Assembly (NCBI GenBank): GCA_037783415.1
Contig: JAZGTN010000196.1
Span: forward strand, 434,001-498,000
DNA from: Leptasterias polaris
Lineage: Eukaryota; Echinodermata; Asteroidea; Forcipulatida; Asteriidae
Length of the DNA stretch: 64,000 nt
Direction of reading: 5' to 3'
Position numbers and translations under genes: made by a program. Below the pieces are notes generated by a model that was not told the DNA's origin, did no database searches, and was given only the letters and a program-made list of their open reading frames with translations. Position 1 is the stretch's first letter. Each line of letters starts with the position of its first letter. Positions 1 through 10,329 of this stretch are shown in pieces.

Positions 1-215
1 AAGCAGTTAAAAGAAAGCAAAAAGTTTTTAAAGTAAAATGTGTACCCTTTGCAAACCAACATTGCTAAAGAAAGACAAAGTTTGACGGAATAAGTTTCAA
101 GCAATGCAACGCAACCAAAACATAAATGAATACGCATTAAAGTTTCAAGCAATTTCAACCATATGTAAAAGCAGTGCAGCCAAATTTAACCAATGCAACC
201 AAAACATAAATGAAT
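1..215 (+). repeat. Left arm of a long inverted repeat (partner 21291-21515)
   Basis: This stretch reads almost the same as the reverse complement of 21291-21515. The match starts in a non-satellite leader (shared AAAGCAAAAAGTTTTTAAAG and AATGTGTACCCTTTG) and continues into the first ~85-bp satellite monomers. The left arm lacks two pieces of about 19 bp that the right arm has, one between CCCTTTG and CAAACC and one near position 80. The left edge is cut by the window, so the true arm may be longer. Confidence 0.85.
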
Positions 216-3200
216 ACGCATTAAAGTTTCAACAATTGCAGCCAAATTTAACGCAATGCAACCAAAACATAAATTAATACGCATTAAATTTAAAGCAATT
301 TCAACCTAATGTAAAAGCAGTGCAGCCAAATTTAACGCAATGCAACCAAAACATAAATGAATACGCATTAAAGTTTCAAGCAATTTCAACAATGTTAAAG
401 CAGTGCAGCCAAATTTAAAGCATTGCAACCATTAATGAATACGCATTAAAGTTTCATGCAATTTCAACCATATGTAAAAGCAGTGCAGCCAAATTTAAAG
501 CAATGCAACCATTAATGAATACGCATTAAAGTTTCATGCAATTTCAACCATATGTAAAAGCAGTGCAGCCAAATTTAACGCAATGCAACCAAAACATAAA
601 TGAATACGCATTAAAGTTTCAAGCAATTTCAACCATATGTAAAAGCAGTGCAGCCAAATTTAACGCAATTCAGCCAAATTTAACGCAATGCAACCAAAAC
701 ATAAATGAATACGCATTAAAGTTTCAAGCAATTTCAACAATATGTTAAAGCAGTGCAGCCAAATTTAAAGCATTGCAACCATTAATGAATACGCATTAAA
801 GTTTCATGCAATTTCAACCATATGTAAAAGCAGTGCAGCCAAATTTAAAGCAATGCAACCAAAACATAAATGAATACGCATTAAATTTAAAGCAATTTCA
901 ACCTAATGTAAAAGCAGTGCAGCCAAATTTAACGCAATGCAACCAAAACATAAATGAATACGCATTAAAGTTTCAAGCAATTTCAACCATATGTAAAAGC
1001 AGTGCAGCCAAATTTAACACAATGCAGCCAAATTTAACGCAATGCAACCAAAACATAAATGAATACGCATTAAAGTTTCAAGCAATTTCAACCATATGTA
1101 AAAGCAGTGCAGCCAAATTTAACGCAATGCAGCCAAATTTAACGCAATGCAACCAAAACATAAATGAATACGCATTAAAGTTTCAAGCAATTTCAACCAT
1201 ATGTTAAAGCAGTGCAGCCAAATTTAAAGCATTGCAACCATTAATGAATACGCATTAAAGTTTCATGCAATTTCAACCATATGTAAAAGCAGTGCAGCCA
1301 AATTTAAAGCAATGCAACCAAAACATAAATGAATACGCATTAAATTTAAAGCAATTTCAACCTAATGTAAAAGCAGTGCAGCCAAATTTAACGCAATGCA
1401 ACCAAAACATAAATGAATACGCATTAAAGTTTCAAGCAATTTCAACAATATGTAAAAGCAGTGCAGCCAAATTTAACGCAATTCAGCCAAATTTAACGCA
1501 ATGCAACCAAAACATAAATGAATACGCATTAAAGTTTCAAGCAATTTCAACAATATGTTAAAGCAGTGCAGCCAAATTTAAAGCATTGCAACCATTAATG
1601 AATACGCATTAAAGTTTCATGCAATTTCAACCATATGTAAAAGCAGTGCAGCCAAATTTAAAGCAATGCAACCAAAACATAAATGAATACGCATTAAATT
1701 TAAAGCAATTTCAACCTAATGTAAAAGCAGTGCAGCCAAATTTAACGCAATGCAACCAAAACATAAATGAATACGCATTAAAGTTTCAAGCAATTTCAAC
1801 CATATGTAAAAGCAGTGCAGCCAAATTTAACGCAATGCAGCCAAATTTAACGCAATGCAACCAAAACATAAATGAATACGCATTAAAGTTTCAAGCAATT
1901 TCAACCATATGTTAAAGCAGTGCAGCCAAATTTAAAGCATTGCAACCATTAATGAATACGCATTAAAGTTTCATGCAATTTCAACCATATGTAAAAGCAG
2001 TGCAGCCAAATTTTATGCAATGCAACCAAAACATAAATGAATACGCATTAAAGTTTCATGCAATTTCAACCATATGTAAAAGCAGTGCAGCCAAATTTAA
2101 CGCAATGCAACCAAAACATAAATAAATACGCATTAAAGTTTCATTCAATTTCAACCATATGTAAAAGCAGTGCAGCCAAATTTAACGCAATGCAACCAAA
2201 ACATAAATGAATACGCATTAAAGTTTCAAGCAATTTCAACCATATGTAAAAGCAGTGCAGCCAAATTTAAAGCAATGCAACCATAAATGAATACGCATTA
2301 AAGTTTCAAGCAATTTCATCCATATGTAAAAGCAATTTGCAGCCAAATTTAAAGCAATGCAACCAAAACATAAATGAATACGCATTAAAGTTTCATGCAA
2401 TTTCAACCATATGTAAAAGCAATTTACAGCCAAATTAAACGCAATGCAACCAAACGAAAATAAATACGCATTAAAGTTTCAAGCAATTTCAACCATATTT
2501 TCAAGCAATTTGCAGCCAAATTTAAAGCAATGCAACCAAAACATACATGAATACGCATTAAAGTTTCAAGCAATTTCAACCATATGTAAAAGCAGTGCAG
2601 CCAAATTTAACGCAATGCAACCAAAACATAAATGAATACGCATTAAAGTTTCATGCAATTTCAACCATATGTAAAAGCAATTTACAGCCAAATTAAACGC
2701 AATGCAACCAAACGAAAATAAATACGCATTAAAGTTTCAAGCAATTTCAACCATATGTAAAAGCAATTTGCAGCCAAATTTAAAGCAATGCAACCAAAAC
2801 ATAAATGAATACGCATTAAAGTTTCAAGCAATTTCAACCATATGTAAAAGCAGTGCAGCCAAATTTAACGCAATGCAACCAAAACATAAATGAATACGCA
2901 TTAAAGTTTCATGCAATTTCAACCATATGTAAAAGCAGTGCAGCCAAATTTAACGCAATGCAACCAAAACATAAATGAATACGCATTAAAGTTTCATGCA
3001 ATTTCAACCATATGTAAAAGCAGTGCAGCCAAATTTTATGCAATGCAACCAAAAAAAAAATGAATATGCATTAAAGTTTCAGGCAATTTCAACCATATGT
3101 AAAAGCAGTGCAGCCAAATTTAAAGCAACGCAACCCAAACATAAATGAATACGAATTAAAGTTTCAAGCAATTTCAACCATATGTAAAAACAATTTGCAG

Positions 3201-3225
3201 CAATATTTATAGCAACGCAACCGAC
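96..3225 (+). repeat. Satellite array, ~85-bp monomer
   Basis: About 37 head-to-tail copies of a monomer near 85 bp (GCAGCCAAATTTAACGCAAT... ...CAACCATATGTAAAAGCAGT). Variants of about 80 bp lack part of the AAAACATAA segment, and an extended variant of ~105 bp repeats the GCAGCCAAATTTAACGCAAT module. Copies are highly similar up to about 3.0 kb and decay after 3.1 kb. Reading frames inside the array (for example 806-1207) are open only because the monomer is poor in stop codons in one frame. The 85-bp period is not a multiple of three, so a conserved protein repeat is unlikely. Confidence 0.95.
806..1972 (+). repeat. 354-bp higher-order repeat within the satellite
   Basis: The landmark TTTCATGCAATTTCAACC followed by the same ordered set of four monomer variants recurs at 806, 1265, 1619 and 1973, spaced 459, 354 and 354 bp. 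The 459-bp unit is the 354-bp unit plus one extra ~105-bp monomer. This multi-monomer periodicity shows amplification in blocks rather than by single monomers. Confidence 0.8.
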
Positions 3226-3640
3226 TTGCAGTATAACAAATTTCAAAACTTAAATGCAATCTGTAGTATTTTTCAAGGCAATTTCAATCAAACATATGCA
3301 ATTTGCGGCAAAAACATTTTCAAACAGATACACATGCAATTTGCAGCAGAAAATAAAGCAATGCAACTAACTACAAATGAACTAGCATCAAAAGCAATAT
3401 CAGCAAAATATAAATTCAATTTTAAACAGTTTTCAAACAAATTCAAATGCAATCTGTAGTAACGTTTAAAAGCAATCTCAACCAAGCATTATACATGTAG
3501 CTTGCAGCAAAAGTAATTTCAACAAAATATAAACAATATGTAGCAAAGTTTACAGCCATTCCAAAATTTTCAAACATACATGCTAGGTTTGGAGAATTTA
3601 TAAAGCAAATTTGGATGCAAGTTCTAGCAAGATTTGGAAA
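3226..3640 (+). repeat. Decayed edge of the satellite
   Basis: AT-rich sequence with recurring short words (GCAATTTGCAGCAA, TTTCAAACA, GCAATCTGTAGTA) that resemble parts of the 85-bp monomer without a clear period. I read it as an old, no longer homogenised flank of the array. Open frames of 65-77 codons here are chance. Confidence 0.55.
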
Positions 3641-3732
3641 GTTTACAAGAGGTAAAGAATCAAAATAACAGAAATATAACTTGCAATGTTCTTGGGTTGG
3701 ATAGGGCAGGCTGCATGCACCAGGGACCCTTG

Positions 3733-3775
3733 GCTGACATCCTTCAGGGCCGACATCTTTCAGGGCTGACACCCA
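3733..3775 (-). repeat. Three near-copies of a 16-bp sequence in candidate exon 2
   Basis: On the minus strand TGTCAGCCCTGAAAGA, TGTCGGCCCTGAAGGA and TGTCAGCC follow one another with 16-bp spacing. The period shifts the reading frame at each copy, so it is not a peptide repeat. Confidence 0.7.
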
Positions 3776-4244
3776 GCAAGTAGTGGGCTGGGAATTAAAC
3801 AAGAAAATACATGTCAAGTTTAAATTCAAATGAATATAGTTGCACAAACATAGTCATAGTAACTTAATTGTTTATAATATATATATTTTTTTACACAAAT
3901 CAGCAATGAATAATTTATGCAGTTAAGTAAGGCACGAGTTCACATAATCAAGCTCAGAAAAATCACACAGTGAATGCCATTGCAATTAACAAATAAATTG
4001 ACATAAACTTGTATACTAAAGCATTGTAGATAAATGGATGTTTAGGGGCCTACAAGCGAGAGAATACATGCCAATGTGAAAAAACATTGGTACAAATCTT
4101 TATTATAAGTAGAGTAATACATAAGGAGAGAAACTTACATGTTGGTGCCGATAGGGTTGCAATGGTATAGACCGAGACCACCACAGACACCCAAACGTTG
4201 ACATCATCAGGATCAGGACGGTACAGCTCCGCCGCCACCAGCAT
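3744..4244 (-). CDS. Candidate two-exon small gene, 49 residues (join 4244..4139, 3787..3744)
   Basis: Seen: on the minus strand a TATA box at 4290-4281 precedes an initiator-like CTCATTC near 4259-4253. An ATG at 4244 opens a frame that runs to a consensus donor, T|GTAAGT, at 4139/4138. A good acceptor, a pyrimidine-rich tract ending in TTCCCAG, lies at 3788, giving a 351-bp intron. The joined phase-1 frame reads 49 codons to TGA at 3746-3744. The first exon starts MLVAAELYRPDPDDVN and continues into a hydrophobic segment (WVSVVVSVYTIATL), possibly a membrane span or signal anchor. An upstream ATG at 4252 makes a two-codon uORF whose TGA overlaps the start codon (TGATG). The exon 1 frame is also open upstream to an ATG at 4301, but that ATG lies upstream of the TATA box. 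I do not recognise a family. No polyadenylation signal was found below 3744, so exon 2 may be non-terminal or the transcript non-coding. Confidence 0.3.
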
Positions 4245-4280
4245 CAGAACATGAATGAGGGCTGCAGCTCCAGGACCTGG

Positions 4281-4290
4281 GTTTTTTATA
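4281..4290 (-). promoter_or_regulatory. TATA box of the candidate minus-strand gene
   Basis: The minus strand reads TATAAAAAAC, with a pyrimidine-rich initiator-like sequence (CTCATTC) about 25-30 nt downstream. That spacing is the usual one for a TATA-dependent RNA polymerase II core promoter. No transcript data are available here. Confidence 0.4.
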
Positions 4291-4559
4291 GCTCTCCGCA
4301 CGGTGGAACGCCCTCTTCGACACAGAGGCCACTATTCACTGTGTGAGTTTTAGAAAACCAGCTTTCTGCAATACAAAACAAATAGGTTAACTTCATTGAA
4401 ACCCAGGCTATTTTTAGAGTAACTTCAATAGGATTAAAGTCGTTAACGGGTGCTGCTCTTGTTCAACCAGTTCGACCGAGCGCCAGCCCTATTCACTACA
4501 TCTGCTGTATTCATTGCCAGGTACGTCGTTTAAATAAATTGACTTAAAAACATGACGTA

Positions 4560-4645
4560 GGTCGTCCACTGAATTATTCAGAGCATCCTAAGCTGTTGAT
4601 TTTTAAACTGATTGGTTTAGATTTTGGACCATCCAGCGGACGACC
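4560..4645. repeat. 12-bp inverted repeat with 62-bp spacer
   Basis: GGTCGTCCACTG at 4560-4571 pairs with CAGCGGACGACC at 4634-4645 with one mismatch. Both arms are next to TGAATAATT/TGAATTATTCA-like AT palindromes, so this may be the remains of a small palindromic element. Confidence 0.5.
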
Positions 4646-4911
4646 CGGGAATTAGTTCATGAATAATTTGAAGTTTTCAGTCAATGTGCGGCGCGGCGAG
4701 CGGCATGGATATACTGCCAAACGAATCAAGCAATGCTTGAAACATGATTATGAACATTTCAGGACAAAATAAAATAATTCCAACTAATGTCCTGGGGACC
4801 ATCCCTTCAAGTTTTTAGGGGAAGAAAAAGTAAATACTAGTCTCAAACCTTTCTGTGTTTACAACAGACCTTGTGTATTGTTATACATTGTAACAACTTG
4901 AACTGACATGA

Positions 4912-4919
4912 TGACGTCA
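4912..4919. promoter_or_regulatory. Palindromic CRE/ATF-type site TGACGTCA
   Basis: A perfect TGACGTCA, the consensus for CREB/ATF bZIP factors, about 660 bp upstream of the presumed start of the minus-strand candidate gene. The same octamer is common in transposon-like elements of this window, so it could be a repeat relic. Confidence 0.3.
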
Positions 4920-5116
4920 AGTTTCTTGGTTTGGTTTGTTTACAAAAATAGCGTCCGCATCGGCGAGGAGCTAGCGATATCAAACAGAATATTCAACACA
5001 GTTCGATAAAAATAATAAATGATAAACAGAAACAACTAGTGGATAGGAACTTAAATACACAACAACCCTCGCCTACGGCAAAACAAGCTTTTTTACAGCA
5101 TCCTTTCAAATAAATA

Positions 5117-5290
5117 AAACAAAAATGAGGCAAAGTGGGTTTTTGGTCTGATCCTATTTTTAGGGTGAAATGATGAAATTATGTTATTCAATTGTCATTG
5201 TTTACTAGCCAGATCATTGAGGTACCTCACAGAGCACACATTCTGGGTGGATATTGTGGAAATAAAACTAAAACATTGGACAACTACTTT
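5117..5290 (+). repeat. Dispersed repeat, partner at about 19050-19180
   Basis: Similar to 19050-19180 in the same orientation. Shared features in the same order are GAxGCAAA/GAGACAAAAA, GTGAT(G)AAATTATGTTA, TGTCATTG and CACACATTCTGG. The two copies flank the whole family-X block. The 75-codon frame at 5181-5408 covers this repeat and the following G-run and is not credible as a gene. Confidence 0.5.
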
Positions 5291-5686
5291 AAAAGTAACT
5301 CTTAAAAGTTTTCAAAGTGCACATGATGGAATGAAAACTGGAACTTACACAGTTATGTTTATTAATTTAGCTGGTGACAGGAGTTGGGGTGGGGGGGAGG
5401 GGGGTTAGTGGGTGGGCCCAACATGGTGTAGTGGGAAGTGTCATCTGATATGAAAGGAGATGATTATAAATACATCAATACCAGTTTTAATTATTAATGA
5501 GGTTTTCCCAAAATTGCACTTGAGGGTGTAATTTGTGGATATTATCACTTATATAATATTTGTTTTTACTAAACAAGTAAACTCAATCAAAGGCTTCGGA
5601 TAAACTAGCTGCTTCATACCTACCCTCTAAATATAGCTAGTATGGACACAGTCATTTAGAAATAATCTAACGGATGATAATTCTGA
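5291..5686. other. Low-copy DNA with a G-rich tract at 5381-5417
   Basis: The tract has five or more G-runs within 40 bp (GGGGTGGGGGGGAGG, GGGG, GGGTGGG) and could form a G-quadruplex. Nothing else is recognised. Confidence 0.5.
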
Positions 5687-6984
5687 ATTACAAGTTTCAA
5701 CTGCAGCCTGAGAATATGAATAGACTGGAACAATTATTTTTGTATTCCTTTTTTTTTATGTAAAAAGTTGCATTCAGGATAAGGAATATTATGATTGGTT
5801 TTGTCCTACATTTGTTCAGCACTCTGATTTCACCCATAATCATTGGCGTGACAACTATCAGGCATAGGTCCCTATTGCAGTCACAAGAAAATAGGGTAGG
5901 GGGGAATGTATTTGTCTTCACTTTTTTTTAAAAGGGGCATGGAGTTTTGATTTTGCAATATCAAAGCTAATTACTTCATTCAAATCTCAATAAGTCTGAT
6001 CAGTACTGTGTGATCAGTGCTTTACAGCCCCCATTGGAATCTATACAGACACTTACACCAATGTACCGCGTAGTACGTATTAAAATATAAACATTGGATG
6101 TAATAAAGCAGAAATTTAGTCAAGAGGTAAAATCTGGACTGTTCTGTTTCACAAGTGATTACATTCTGCTATTCTGTTAGAATAAAATGCATACTATAGT
6201 TATTTATAGACCTCACAATAGATCCTTGTCATTTGATTGTTCTCATAGAATTTATAATTTATTTCAACAGCAAATGACAATGTACATGCATTAAAACCGC
6301 AAATAAAAACTGAGGTAGTGCAGAAGCTGTTTAAGATAGTTTGGCTTTTACGCATACAGCATGAAAGCGTATGCGACTGCTAATATTGCAAAAGAAACCG
6401 TAGTGCAGTTTATACAGAGAGAAGTCAATGTTAAATCTGTTATCACACGCAAAGCACAGCGGTGAATTCTCCAATACAGGACTCATCTATTAAGTTTTGG
6501 ACTGCAGATCAGTTTACATTGCAAAATACAGTACGACACATGACTGTCGTTCCGCCAATCAAATGAAAAAATCTATGTGTGCGGTATATGAAAGTGCATA
6601 ATAATTATTTGTAGTTGATTTTCAAATAGTATAAACCAACAGATAGGCCTAATGGATAAAGACCCTTTAGACTCGATAAAACAATTTCCAACATGTTCCA
6701 GCCATAAATCGTCCTTAAGCATTCTGGAAGACAAGAGTGATTTCAGCTAGCAGATTTGCACATAACTTACAAAGATGGTCATGGTGGAAAAAATTCCCTG
6801 AAACTCTTTTGCTAACAGTGCCATACTGTTTCGATCTCGCAAGACCAAAACTCAATGCTACTTGTTCTTAAACAGTGAAGACAAATACACTTCCCTCCAC
6901 TATTTTCTTGTGTCTCCAAACAGGGCGGTATGCCTAATCCAATGTTTATGATTGTTGCGCAAATGATTGAGGATGAAATAAGAG
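5687..6984 (+). mobile_element. 1.3-kb element, copy A, with internal inverted arms
   Basis: Nearly the same sequence occurs again at 15687-17001, so it is a discrete duplicated unit with sharp ends (common sequence starts at TTACAAGTTTCAACTGCAGC and stops at GATGAAATAAGAG). Inside it, roughly 5822-5960 and 6846-6984 are diverged reverse complements of each other (shared words GTGAAGACAAATACA, CTATTTTCTTGTG, TATGCCT, AATGATT, GAAAT.AGAG), about three-quarters identical by eye. The central ~880 bp is AT-rich and non-coding. No transposase domain is seen. It is most likely a non-autonomous DNA transposon, but a simple segmental duplication is possible. Confidence 0.6.
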
Positions 6985-7285
6985 CCACACAACTACAACA
7001 ACCATCATGGCGCACTAATTTTGAAGCAATCCAGTACCAAACTATAACACCTGCTGTAGTTACATGTAAACTACAGCAAAACTACAGCATGGCATCCTTC
7101 TTAGCAGCTTGATTTACTTTCAAACTTACTCAGTTTCCAAAGATGTATTGCGGTTTATTTTTTAAGATGGCACTTGTGCGTGGCCTCAATTTTCACAATT
7201 TTTTTAATTTATGTACACATCAGGTCAAAGTACAAATACTGGTCTTTGATGATTTCTAGTTGAATATTAGCATTAGTTCCACTTG
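6985..7285. other. Low-copy DNA with a near-palindrome at 7054-7076
   Basis: CTGTAGTTACATGTAAACTACAG is close to a perfect palindrome around ACATGT. Otherwise no feature is seen. The 60-codon plus-strand frame at 6930-7112 crosses the element border and is rejected. Confidence 0.45.
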
Positions 7286-7369
7286 TACAGTCTGATCTCT
7301 GTATCAGGTCCAAAAACAAGGGAGAAAGATACTACCTAACTGCATGGAAGAAATTAATGTAAGACTCAC

Positions 7370-7467
7370 CCGTTGTGAAGAAATTTGATTTCACTCAGAG
7401 AGGCAGCTCAATATTTCTTTCATGATGTAACATCAGTGAAGGGTAACAGCTTCTTTTACAGGAATGT
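7370..7467 (-). other. Exon-like module in family X copy 1
   Basis: On the minus strand this 98-bp segment is bounded by a strong acceptor (CATATTTTGCAG) and a donor (GG|GTGAGT). One frame runs to a TGA after ...LHHERNIELPL. The same boundaries recur in other X copies, with donor variants GTGAGT and GTAAGT that both fit the consensus. No protein family is recognised. Confidence 0.3.
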
Positions 7468-7885
7468 CTGCAAAATATGAAACATGAAAAGCTGTTAAAA
7501 ATTTCTAACTTATACATGAGTCTTGTAAACTGTCTGTTTCCACTAAGTTGTTCTAAAACCCCCACGACCCCTGACCCAAGGCACTCTTGACCCCTCAAGT
7601 CATTCTCCAATAATCGAACCATGTCCAAAATCTGAGCCTTGTTTGAATACAATCCTGATTTAGAATGCAGCATGAGACACAACTGTCATGTAGAACTGCA
7701 TCCACTGTGATTGACTGCTGAACATGGAGGAATTGCCTCCTGACACAGTTTTTGTACCATGTTTTTTTTCATTACCGTCATAATAAAACAAGATGTTAAC
7801 AAATCGTTTTGACAGGGGAGGGGGGGATGGAGATTTCTTTTGGCCAGTCACAATGCAGCTCTCTTTCCAGACCGTGAGTGATGTC

Positions 7886-8012
7886 CAAGTTGGCGGCTGC
7901 GGCTCAGCCCCATTGTTCTCATCCAAGACCACTGGGATGGGGCGGACTGAGCAAACAAGCGTTACAGGCTACTCTTTAACAGCCACATGTCGTAGCCGCA
8001 GCCGCCAATTTT
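7886..8012. repeat. Conserved 19-bp inverted repeat in family X
   Basis: CAAGTTGGCGGCTGCGGCT (7886-7904) pairs with AGCCGCAGCCGCCAATTTT (7994-8012). In other X copies (for example 8935-9070) the arms read GGCAGCTG and CAGCTGCC, so the change has occurred in both arms and pairing is kept. It may be the ends of a small old element inside X or a structured RNA segment. Confidence 0.5.
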
Positions 8013-8026
8013 GCCATATTAAACAA

Positions 8027-9533
8027 GTACAACATATTTCTGATACAAATTGATGTAATGCTGCAGGATAGATTGGTTGTTTGAGGAGAAGGGGGGGGGT
8101 TCCTCCTCAGTCCTTGAGTAAGATAAGTAAAGGTTTGAGAAAACCTTGTCCTGACTTGGAGTAGATTTGTCAGTCTCCTCCAGAGGAGGCTAGTCACAGA
8201 ATTTAGACCAACCTTATCTCACTCAGAGTACAGTGAAGGTGATAAGGAAATGATGGTGGAGGCGAGTTTGGAGAGGGCGATACTAGTAGAGTGGACAACA
8301 GTATGATTTTTGTATTTGGTCAAAAAACAAAGGAGAAAGATACTACCTAACTGCATGGAACAAACTAATGCAAGACTTACCTGTTGTGAAGAACATTGAC
8401 TACACTCAGAGAGGCAGCTCAATATCTCCTTCTTGATGTAACGTCAGTGAAGGGCAACAGTCAAACAACTTGTCAAACAGGACGTCTGCAAAATGTGAAA
8501 CATATGAAAAGCTATTAACAATTGATAACATAAGCATGACATGTCTTGTAAACTGTCTGTTTCCACTTTGTTCTAAAACCCCCTAAAACCCCACGACATT
8601 GACCCAAGGCCCTCTAGACCCCTCAACTTATTTCTCCATAATCAAACCATGTCCCATGTCTGAGCCTTGTTTTACAGCCCTAGTTTTGAATACATTCCTG
8701 ATTTAGAATGCAGCAAGCGGAAACAGCTGTCACGCAGAACTGCATCCACTGTGATGGACTGCTGAACACATGGGGGATATGCCACCTGACACAGTTTTTG
8801 TAGCATGTTTTTTTCATTTTACCATTGCATAAAACAAGACGTTAACCAATCATTTTGATGGGGGAGGGGGTGGGGGGTTTCATAATTTTTGCCAGCCACC
8901 ATGCAGCTGTCTTTCAGGACAGAGAGTGACCTCCAAATTGGCAGCTGCTGCTCAGCCCCATTGTTCTCATCTGACAACTGGGATGGGGCGGACTGAGCAA
9001 ACACAATAACAAGCGTTAGAGGCTACTCTTTAACAGCCACATGTTGTAGCCACAGCTGCCAATTTTGACATATGAAATACTATAGTATAGTGGTATAGGA
9101 AGAATTGCGCCCGAGGAGCTAGCATTAATCAAACATTATTTTTAGATAGCTATGGAATTCCCTACTCAGGAATGTTCAATTTAGGTTTTTGCAGAATTCT
9201 TTATTTCGCGACATCATTATGGAGGAAGTTCTATCAATTGTCACTTATGTACCAAACTAGGCAGCGAGGTGTATGGACGGAATTAACACAAGTTCCCAAT
9301 TGGGAAACAATCTGATTTTGGCTCAAGCTGACTTTGAGACATTCATGGCATTGTTAAATGGTTGGTGCAAAAGTCAAAGGGGTCGTTGGGGTCGAGGAGT
9401 TTTTAGTACAACCCGTTTCCAATCAATATTTCCAGCATAATGCAACTTTAATAAATAAATGTTGATGCATTGCAATGTGTTGTGTTTTTTGGTTAGCGTT
9501 TACACCATGTATTATCCACAGCCCTGTCTCTAA
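8027..9533 (+). repeat. Family X, copy 2 (near full length)
   Basis: Starts at GTACAACATATTTCTG and ends before the next GTACAATATATTTCTG at 9534. It holds all landmarks of the family, two G-runs (about 8091-8099 and 8861-8877) and the exon-like module. No open frame beyond about 60-70 codons survives. Confidence 0.8.
8381..8485 (-). other. Exon-like module in family X copy 2
   Basis: A 105-bp minus-strand segment between a CACATTTTGCAG acceptor and an ACAG|GTAAGT donor. The frame ...DCCPSLTLHQEGDIELPL ends in TGA before the donor. If it was once a real exon, either this is the 3' end of a reading frame or the frame is now broken. Confidence 0.3.
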
Positions 9534-10329
9534 GTACAATATATTTCTGGTACAAACTCATCTGAAGAATAGATTGGTTGATTGAGGCCCTCCTCAAAAC
9601 TAACTCAAGAATCCCTGAGTAAGATTAGGAAATGTTTGAAAAAACCTTGTCCTGACATGGAGTACATTTGTTAGTCTCCTGATGCATCCACATTGTGATT
9701 GACTGCTGAACATGGAGGAAATGCCTCCTGACTCAGTTTTTGCAGCATTGTTTTATTTTTTTGTCAGCTCGGCCCCATCGTTCTCATTTAAGACCACTAG
9801 GATGGAGCGGACTGAACAAACAAGCGTTACAAGCTCCTCTTTAACAGCCACACAAAGTAGCCTCAAACGCCAATTTGGACATATTAAACAAGAAAGTGTA
9901 GTGGTATAGGAAGACTTACACCCAGGGAGCTAGCATATGTCAAACATTATTATATGAATATTTCCTTTCCGAGAATGTACAAGTTTGGTTCTTGCAGAAT
10001 TGTGGATTTCCTGACATCATTACAGAGGAAGCTCAATCATTGGTCATGTATGTATGAAACTAAGCAACGGGGGCTATGAGGAAGCGGTAATCCAACTTTG
10101 GCAGTTAACACAGGTTCCCAATTGGGAAACAATCTGATTTTGGCTCAGGCTGGTTGGTGTGTAAGTGGAGGGGGGGGGGGGGGGGGGGTCGTGGGAATTT
10201 TAGAACAACCATTTTCAATCAATCTTTCCATCATTGTACAACTTTGACACTAAAATTTGGATGCATTGCGAGGTCAAGTGTTGTGCTCTTTGATTGGTTT
10301 TAACATCGTGTATTGTCCACTGTTTTTAA
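9534..10329 (+). repeat. Family X, copy 3 (internally deleted)
   Basis: Begins with GTACAATATATTTCTGG. The central part, including the exon-like module, is missing: the sequence jumps from the GTCAGTCTCCTGATG landmark near 9680 to the GATTGACTGCTGAACATGGA landmark. It carries a 19-G run at 10170-10188. Confidence 0.75.

Larger units (their letters stand above)
4330..5116. other. Low-copy DNA, no gene seen
   Basis: No repeat family, long open frame or RNA gene was recognised. It lies upstream of the candidate minus-strand gene and would contain its distal promoter. Two structured spots inside it are listed separately (4560-4645 and 4912-4919). A short GC-rich segment (GCGGCGCGGCGAGCGGC) lies at about 4688-4704. 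Confidence 0.5.
7286..8026 (+). repeat. Family X, copy 1 (partial)
   Basis: First of about nine copies of an unrecognised family whose full unit is estimated at 1.5-2 kb. Order of landmarks in a full unit: GTACAATATATTTCTGATAC; CAATCCCTGAGTAAGATAAG; CTCAGAGTACAGTGAAGG; AAGGAGAAAGATACTACCT; CTCAGAGAGGCAGCTCAATA; CAGGACGTCTGCAAAATATG; GATTTAGAATGCAGCATGAG; a G-run; GGCCAGTCACGATGCAGCT; GAGCTAGCATAAATCAAAC; CAATTGTCATGTATGTACC; ATTGTCCACTGTCTCTAA. Copy 1 has only the middle part and is joined directly to the next copy. Its 7830-8013 stretch is nearly identical to 24095-24290. Confidence 0.8.

Noticed and set aside
536..2893. Open frames of 63-133 codons in the left satellite (MQFQPYVKAVQPNL...)
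   Set aside because: The 85-bp monomer period is not a multiple of three, frames switch between copies, and the sequence is simply poor in stops. No domain is recognised.
3443..3847. 134-codon minus-strand frame
   Set aside because: It covers the acceptor site and decayed satellite. The frame does not match the phase of the candidate first exon, and the peptide resembles no known family.
5181..5408. 75-codon plus-strand frame
   Set aside because: It covers a dispersed repeat and ends in a G-rich tract. The partner copy near 19.1 kb does not keep the frame.
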